The position numbers were made by a program, and so were the translations under genes. The notes below the pieces were generated by a model. The model did not search any database, was not told where the DNA came from, and saw only the letters and a list, made by a program, of their open reading frames with translations. From Elusimicrobiota bacterium (GTDB taxonomy: Bacteria; Elusimicrobiota; Elusimicrobia; Elusimicrobiales; UBA9959): a stretch of 10,919 nucleotides of DNA. Positions 7,385-10,919 of the stretch are shown piece by piece. The stretch spans positions 1 through 10,919 of the forward strand of contig JAKLEK010000026.1 in the NCBI GenBank assembly GCA_022703115.1, in the 5' to 3' direction. Positions within the stretch are counted from its first letter, which is position 1, and every line of letters begins with the position of its first letter.

Positions 7385-8823
7385 CAAGCAGCCCCGGGCT
7401 TCTGGCCTATCTCCTTATACCTCTCTTCACCGCGGTCGCCATACCGTTCGCCGCCAGGTTCAGGACCAGGATGGCGGACGTACTCGCCAACGTCACCCTG
7501 CTGGCGGGCCTGCTGAACCTGAGCCTGCTGCTGTTCGATCCGGCCAACGCCGACTCCTCGTTCTCCGCCATACCGGATGACGGGTTTTCGCTGCTTATGG
7601 TCTTCGTCATCTACCTGGTCGGACTTTGCGTCACTTTCTTCTCCACCTACTTCATGGAGGAAGGGAGCGGCGTCGCCCGGGCACCTTATTTCGCGCTGAT
7701 AATGACTTCCGTCTCCGCGATGTGCGGCATAGTCACCACCGGGGATTTCTTCACCCTGTACATATTCATCGAGGTCCTCGCCGTTTCCTCCTTCGCCCTG
7801 ATAGCGTCGGGGGAACGGACCGGTGGGCTCGAGGGGGCGATAAAGTACCTGCTGCTGACCTTCCCGGCCTCGCTTTTCATACTTCTGGGCGTGGCCTTCC
7901 TGATGCTGACGGCCGGCACTTTCTCCTTCGAAGGGGTTAAAACGCTGGTCGCTTCGGGCATGCCGGCCGGAGGGACGGTCTTCGCCGTCTCCCTGCTGCT
8001 CCTGGGATTCCTGATAAAGTCCGGCGTGGTCCCGTTCCACGCATGGACCCCCGACGCGTACGAGGGGGCCTACTCGCCGGTGTCGGCCTTCCTGGCCGGC
8101 ATAGTCACCAAGATAGCCGGGGTCTACGCCGTCATAAAGATCGCCATAATCCTCCGCCTGTTCGACGTCAAGACCTGTCCCGCAGCCGACATACTGATGT
8201 TCCTGGGCATGCTCTCCATAGCGGTCGGCGCCGTTGCGGCGCTGCGGCAGAACGAGCTGAAACGGATGCTGGCCTTCTCCAGCATAAGCCAGGTCGGCTA
8301 CATAGTGCTGGCGGCCGGAATAGGCACACCGCTCGCCATACTGGGCGCGATCTTCCACCTGGTGAACCACGCCACTTTCAAGACCACGCTCTACCTTAAC
8401 AGCGCCAGCCTGGAGAAAGGCGCCGGCACCAGCGACATGACCAAGCTGGGCGGCATGGAGCACTCCATGCCTTGGACGTCCTGGACCTCTGTGGTGGCGC
8501 TGATGTCGACCGCGGGGGTCCCGCCGCTCTCCGGTTTCTGGAGCAAGCTGCTGATCATAGTGGCCCTGTGGGACGGCGGGGCCAGGATATACGCGGTCCT
8601 GGCGCTGCTGTTCAGCATAGTCACGCTGGCGTACTTCATGGTAATGCAGAGGAAGGTGTTCTTCGGTAAGCCGACCGAGGCCTCGCGCGCGGCCAGAGAG
8701 GTGCGCCCGGCGATGCTGGCCCCGGTGGTAGCGATGAGCGTCCTTATCGTGGCGCTCGGCGTCTTCTTCCCTTACATCTACGCCTACCTTGTCGATACCG
8801 TCGCAGCGAGGATCATTCTATGA
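7381..8823 (+). CDS. Antiporter-like membrane subunit, NuoN/MrpD-like
   Basis: The third antiporter-like subunit, 480 residues, with about 14 predicted membrane helices. Conserved ion-path residues are Glu131 (LYIFIEVLAVSSFAL), Lys213 (FLIKSGVVPFHAWTPDAYEGAYS), Lys244 (GIVTKIAGVYA), Lys294 (NELKRMLAFSSISQVGY), His326 and His330 in FHLVNHATFK, Lys334, and Lys389 (LSGFWSKLL). The EVLAVSSFAL and PDAYEGAYSPVSAFLAG forms are closer to NuoN and MrpD than to NuoL. Translation is coupled to both neighbours: ATG 7381 overlaps the previous TGA, and its own TGA overlaps the next ATG. GGAGGG at 7370-7375 supports the start. With the two preceding subunits it gives the three-antiporter membrane arm seen in 14-subunit complex I, suggesting several ions are moved per reaction; that stoichiometry is inference. 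Confidence 0.92.
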   Translation: MTSSPGLLAYLLIPLFTAVAIPFAARFRTRMADVLANVTLLAGLLNLSLLLFDPANADSSFSAIPDDGFSLLMVFVIYLVGLCVTFFSTYFMEEGSGVARAPYFALIMTSVSAMCGIVTTGDFFTLYIFIEVLAVSSFALIASGERTGGLEGAIKYLLLTFPASLFILLGVAFLMLTAGTFSFEGVKTLVASGMPAGGTVFAVSLLLLGFLIKSGVVPFHAWTPDAYEGAYSPVSAFLAGIVTKIAGVYAVIKIAIILRLFDVKTCPAADILMFLGMLSIAVGAVAALRQNELKRMLAFSSISQVGYIVLAAGIGTPLAILGAIFHLVNHATFKTTLYLNSASLEKGAGTSDMTKLGGMEHSMPWTSWTSVVALMSTAGVPPLSGFWSKLLIIVALWDGGARIYAVLALLFSIVTLAYFMVMQRKVFFGKPTEASRAAREVRPAMLAPVVAMSVLIVALGVFFPYIYAYLVDTVAARIIL

Positions 8824-9302
8824 CCTACCATAACCTGCTGTTCATCCTGGTCGTCCTGTCCGCCGTGGCGGCGGTGATGGCCCGGGATCTCCTGCTGAAC
8901 GCCCTGATGCTGGCGCTGGTCAGCGTGGGAACGGCTCTTCTGCTGTTCGACTTCCAGGCGCCCTGGGCCGGGGTCTTCGAACTGTCGGTCTGCGCCGGGC
9001 TAATCACCGTTCTTTTCGTCAGCGCGGTGAGCCTGATAAGGCGGGAGGACGGGAAGGTAGAGGATTCGCGCGCTCGCTTCCGCGCCATGCCCCTTGTCAT
9101 GGGCATAGCCGCCATAGCGCTGTGGCTGTACGGCATACCGTTCTTCGAAGCCCTCGAGAACTGGTCCCGCTTCAGCGACCGGACGGCGTCGCTCGGGACC
9201 ATCATATGGGACACCCGCCGCTTCGACCTGGTGGGGCAGGTCTCAATGCTGGCCGCCGGAGTGCTGGTGATACGGTCGATATTCCCGCGGAGGAAAAAAT
9301 AA
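8820..9302 (+). CDS. NuoJ-like / MbhD-like membrane subunit
   Basis: A 160-residue membrane protein with hydrophobic stretches near residues 5-20, 25-44, 51-73, 90-108 and 136-153. The N-terminal half (ARDLLLNALMLALVSVGTAL, then APWAGVFELSVCAGLITVLF) resembles the DUF4040/MbhD segment of Mbh hydrogenases and the C-terminal part of MrpA, including a membrane glutamate (Glu54). The overall length, the position directly before a NuoK-like gene and the C-terminal helix fit NuoJ. NuoJ and the MrpA/MbhD region are regarded as homologous, so it may be intermediate. In complex I, NuoJ helps link the quinone site to the antiporter chain. It starts in an ATGA overlap with the previous gene, with GAGGA at 8808-8812 at good spacing, and ends one base before the next ATG. 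The family assignment is confident, the exact subfamily less so. Confidence 0.8.
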   Translation: MTYHNLLFILVVLSAVAAVMARDLLLNALMLALVSVGTALLLFDFQAPWAGVFELSVCAGLITVLFVSAVSLIRREDGKVEDSRARFRAMPLVMGIAAIALWLYGIPFFEALENWSRFSDRTASLGTIIWDTRRFDLVGQVSMLAAGVLVIRSIFPRRKK

Positions 9303-9303
9303 C

Positions 9304-9612
9304 ATGACGGCCTCTTTCTCTCTTGACTGGTTCTTCATAAGCCTGATCTTCGTCGCCGGGCTATACGGGATGATGGTCTCGCGGAGCCTGCTGAGGCAGT
9401 TCATAAGCCTGGAGATAATGTCGAAGGCTTCCCTGCTCGGCCTCATCTCCGCGGGCGCCAAGACCGGCAATCTCGCGCTGGCGCAGACGTTCATCATCAC
9501 CATGATAGTCATCGAGGTGGTCGTAGTGGCGGCCGGCCTGGCGCTCCTGGTCAAGAACTACAGGCTGACCGGCTCCATAGACGTATGGTCGCTGAACAAG
9601 CTCAAAGGATAA
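9304..9612 (+). CDS. NuoK-like membrane subunit
   Basis: A 102-residue, three-helix membrane protein of the NuoK/MrpC/MbhG/HyfE-N family. The two membrane glutamates important for proton transfer in E. coli NuoK (Glu36 and Glu72) have matching residues here, Glu37 in FISLEIMSKA and Glu71 in IVIEVVVVAAGLAL, at the same spacing. A polar C-terminal tail (residues 84-102, NYRLTGSIDVWSLNKLKG) replaces the short end of classical NuoK. The ribosome binding site is GGAGGA (9289-9294), ten bases before ATG, and only one base separates the gene from the previous stop. It sits between the NuoJ-like and NuoA-like genes, so J, K and A homologues are grouped here, whereas nuoA stands apart from nuoJ and nuoK in classical nuo operons. 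It probably passes charge from the redox arm to the antiporter subunits. Confidence 0.92.
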   Translation: MTASFSLDWFFISLIFVAGLYGMMVSRSLLRQFISLEIMSKASLLGLISAGAKTGNLALAQTFIITMIVIEVVVVAAGLALLVKNYRLTGSIDVWSLNKLKG

Positions 9613-9615
9613 AAT

Positions 9616-9951
9616 ATGGACATTTTCCTCTTCCCTCCGGTCGTTTTCATCATCGCGCTGCTTTTCGCCACCGGTCTCTCCGAACTGGTGGCCGGCTGGG
9701 CTCCGGCGCCCAAGGACGCCCCTGATTCAGGCAAGAACGAGCCCTATGCCTGCGGCGAGGACTTCCCCAGGGAAAAATCCGTCCCGGACTACCAGGAATT
9801 CTTTCCTTTCGCCATTTTCTTCACGCTGCTGCATGTGGCCGGACTGATGCTGGCCACCTGGAGCCTTAACCCTCTCTCCGCCGGCCTCGAAATGGTGGTG
9901 ACCTACGTATTCGCGGTGGCGGGCATACTGGCGATACTGTTCCTGGGATAA
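9616..9951 (+). CDS. NuoA-like membrane subunit
   Basis: A 111-residue protein of the NuoA/ND3 family with three membrane helices (about 8-26, 64-82 and 92-110). The loop after helix 1 carries EPYACGEDF (42-50), matching the PYECG signature with its loop cysteine (Cys46), the residue equivalent to the switch cysteine of mitochondrial ND3. Helix 2 is unusual: the FDVE motif of E. coli NuoA, with two conserved acids, aligns with LHVA (72-75), so both acids are replaced (His73, Ala75). ATG follows the previous stop by three bases, with AAAGGA at 9604-9609 as ribosome binding site. NuoA homologues are normal in complex I but absent from well-known group 4 hydrogenases such as Hyc and Hyf, so this subunit bears directly on what the complex is. 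Confidence 0.88.
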   Translation: MDIFLFPPVVFIIALLFATGLSELVAGWAPAPKDAPDSGKNEPYACGEDFPREKSVPDYQEFFPFAIFFTLLHVAGLMLATWSLNPLSAGLEMVVTYVFAVAGILAILFLG

Positions 9952-9964
9952 CTGGACAAAACAT

Positions 9965-10423
9965 ATGAAGATAAAAGACAAGCTCATTCTCTGGTCGCGG
10001 CTCAAATCCCCCTGGCTGCTGCACTTTAACGCCGGAGCCTGCAACGGCTGCGACATCGAGATAGTGGACGCGCTGACCCCGAGATACGACCTGGAGCGTT
10101 TCGGCGCGGTGCTCAAGTCCACGCCCCGGCACGCGGACGTGCTGGTCATAAGCGGGCCCCTGACGCGCCAGCAGGCCAAGCGGGCCAGGCGGATATACGA
10201 CCAGATGCCGGAACCGAAGTTCGTTATGGCGGTCGGGGCCTGCGCCTGTTCCGGCGGGGTCTTCGACGGCTGCTACAGCGTGATCTCCGGAGTGGACAAG
10301 GTCCTCCCGGTCTCGATCTATATTCCCGGCTGCCCCGTCAGGCCGGAGGCGATCCTGGACGGGGCGGTGAAACTGCTTGCAAGCCTGGAGGCGGGCTCCA
10401 AGGAACAGCCCGTCAAGGCCTGA
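9965..10423 (+). CDS. NuoB-like iron-sulfur small subunit, group 4 hydrogenase/Ehr type
   Basis: A 152-residue peripheral subunit expected to bind the proximal [4Fe-4S] cluster and hand electrons to or from the NuoD-like catalytic subunit. The cluster motif is GACNGCDIEI, with Cys26 and Cys29 in CxxC spacing, then Cys93 and Cys95 in VGACACSG and Cys123 in PGCPVRPEAI. Complex I NuoB has two adjacent cysteines at the first site, so this is the version found in group 4 [NiFe] hydrogenases (HycG, HyfI, MbhJ, EchC) and Ehr complexes. Cys103 (DGCYS) is an extra cysteine. The N-terminal WSRLKSPWLLH segment is the usual membrane-facing lead-in. The gap from the NuoA-like gene is 13 bases and the ribosome binding site is weak. 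Hydrogenase and Ehr cannot be separated by this subunit alone. Confidence 0.92.
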   Translation: MKIKDKLILWSRLKSPWLLHFNAGACNGCDIEIVDALTPRYDLERFGAVLKSTPRHADVLVISGPLTRQQAKRARRIYDQMPEPKFVMAVGACACSGGVFDGCYSVISGVDKVLPVSIYIPGCPVRPEAILDGAVKLLASLEAGSKEQPVKA

Positions 10424-10437
10424 ACGTGGAGGATAAA

Positions 10438-10919
10438 ATGAGCGAACTCGAAAAAGAAGAGAAGGTCCGGGCCCGGCTGGAATCCGAATTCGGCGGCGAC
10501 GTATCCGAGATGACGATACAGCGCAGGAACCGGGTCTGGTTCGAGATAAAGGCGGAACGCCTTCCGGACCTCGCCAGGCACATGCGCGACGCCGGCTTCG
10601 ATCACCTGGCCACGATCACCGGCTTCGACGGGGGCGAGCATCTGGGAGCCCTCTATCATTTCACCGATACTCACGTCATAGTCACGGCCCGGGCCAGGAC
10701 CCCCAGGACGACCCCGGAACTGCCCACCCTGACCGGGGTTTTTCCCGGAGCCGAGCCTTACGAGAGGGAGCTGGAGGACCTGTTCGGCATAAAGATAACC
10801 GGCCTGAAACCGGGACGCCGCTATCCTCTGCCTGACGATTTCCCGGCGGGACAGCATCCTCTCAGGAAGGACTGGAAGGTTTCCGACGCGTTCCCGGCGG
10901 AAGCCGCGGCGCAGGAGGG
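10438..10919 (+). CDS. NuoC-like subunit (3' partial)
   Basis: The frame opens at ATG 10438 behind a strong GGAGG (10428-10432) and runs off the window end; 160 residues are visible. The family signature YERELEDLFGIKITG (109-123) matches the 30 kDa subunit motif (ERExxDMFGIxFxGHP), and QHPLRKDW (139-146) matches the PLRKDY end motif. An N-terminal charged helix (residues 1-18) precedes the alpha/beta domain. In complex I and group 4 hydrogenases NuoC braces the NuoB-NuoD interface in the cytoplasmic arm. Reaching PLRKDW by residue 146 is typical of stand-alone NuoC/HycE-N domains. Whether it ends soon after 10919 or is fused to a NuoD/HycE-like domain, as in HyfG and HycE, cannot be seen. The acidic/Ala-rich segment at the end (FPAEAAAQE) would fit either a tail or a linker. 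Confidence 0.88.
   Translation, partial: MSELEKEEKVRARLESEFGGDVSEMTIQRRNRVWFEIKAERLPDLARHMRDAGFDHLATITGFDGGEHLGALYHFTDTHVIVTARARTPRTTPELPTLTGVFPGAEPYERELEDLFGIKITGLKPGRRYPLPDDFPAGQHPLRKDWKVSDAFPAEAAAQE

Noticed and set aside
5960..8463. Long minus-strand open frames (5960-7387 and 7366-8463) opposite the NuoL- and NuoN-like genes.
   Set aside because: The opposite strand encodes well-conserved membrane proteins; the antisense translations are low-complexity Gly/Arg/Glu/Gln mixtures without recognisable motifs or ribosome binding sites.
4086..9951. Stand-alone Mrp Na+/H+ antiporter.
   Set aside because: NuoA-, NuoB- and NuoC-like genes follow directly in the same operon, and MrpE, MrpF and MrpG homologues are absent.
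4086..10919. Ordinary NADH-quinone oxidoreductase (complex I) operon.
   Set aside because: The small subunit has CxxC (Cys26, Cys29) instead of the adjacent CC of complex I, the NuoA-like protein lacks the FDVE acids, and the gene order is not the classical nuo order.
9965..10919. Calling the complex a functional [NiFe] hydrogenase.
   Set aside because: The large subunit that would carry the Ni-Fe ligands is not in the window; Ehr complexes have the same type of small subunit without the metal site.

Overview
The window is GC-rich bacterial DNA, densely coding, with every gene on the + strand and good AGGAG-type ribosome binding sites. ATA (Ile) and AGG (Arg) codons are used freely despite the high GC, which is a lineage signature, but I cannot name the organism from it. 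An anaerobic, possibly uncultured lineage such as Elusimicrobiota or Omnitrophota is only a hunch. I see no tRNA, rRNA, CRISPR array, insertion sequence or sign of recent transfer.

Region A (1-2338) is a three-gene module: the 3' part of a NodU/CmcH/SxtI-type O-carbamoyltransferase, a 50-residue membrane protein of the DUF5989 type (resembling SxtK), and a 130-residue SxtJ-type membrane protein. The same trio is known from saxitoxin clusters (sxtI, sxtJ, sxtK), where the roles of J and K are unknown. Nothing else here points to saxitoxin, so this is probably a general carbamoylation module acting at the membrane. A GC-rich hairpin and an extended -10 promoter-like element lie between the carbamoyltransferase and the small protein.

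Region B (2364-3998) is one complete biotin-dependent acyl-CoA carboxylase carboxyltransferase (PccB/AccD family). It begins 25 bases after the sxtJ-like gene and may be read with it. No biotin carboxylase or biotin carrier gene is in the window.

Region C (4086-10919, running off the end) is an operon for a membrane complex related to respiratory complex I and to group 4 energy-converting [NiFe] hydrogenases. The order is three antiporter-like subunits (NuoM-, NuoL- and NuoN-like), a NuoJ/MbhD-like, a NuoK-like and a NuoA-like subunit, then a NuoB-like iron-sulfur subunit and the start of a NuoC-like subunit. The small subunit carries the hydrogenase-style CxxC motif instead of the CC pair of complex I, while the membrane arm has the A, J and K subunits of complex I. 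It is therefore either a group 4 hydrogenase with an unusually complete membrane arm or an Ehr (energy-converting hydrogenase-related) complex. The deciding NuoD-like catalytic subunit, and the NuoH and NuoI homologues, must lie downstream. The proposed job is coupling a low-potential redox reaction to H+ or Na+ transport. The operon starts just after a perfect TATAAT box, so the first gene may be leaderless.
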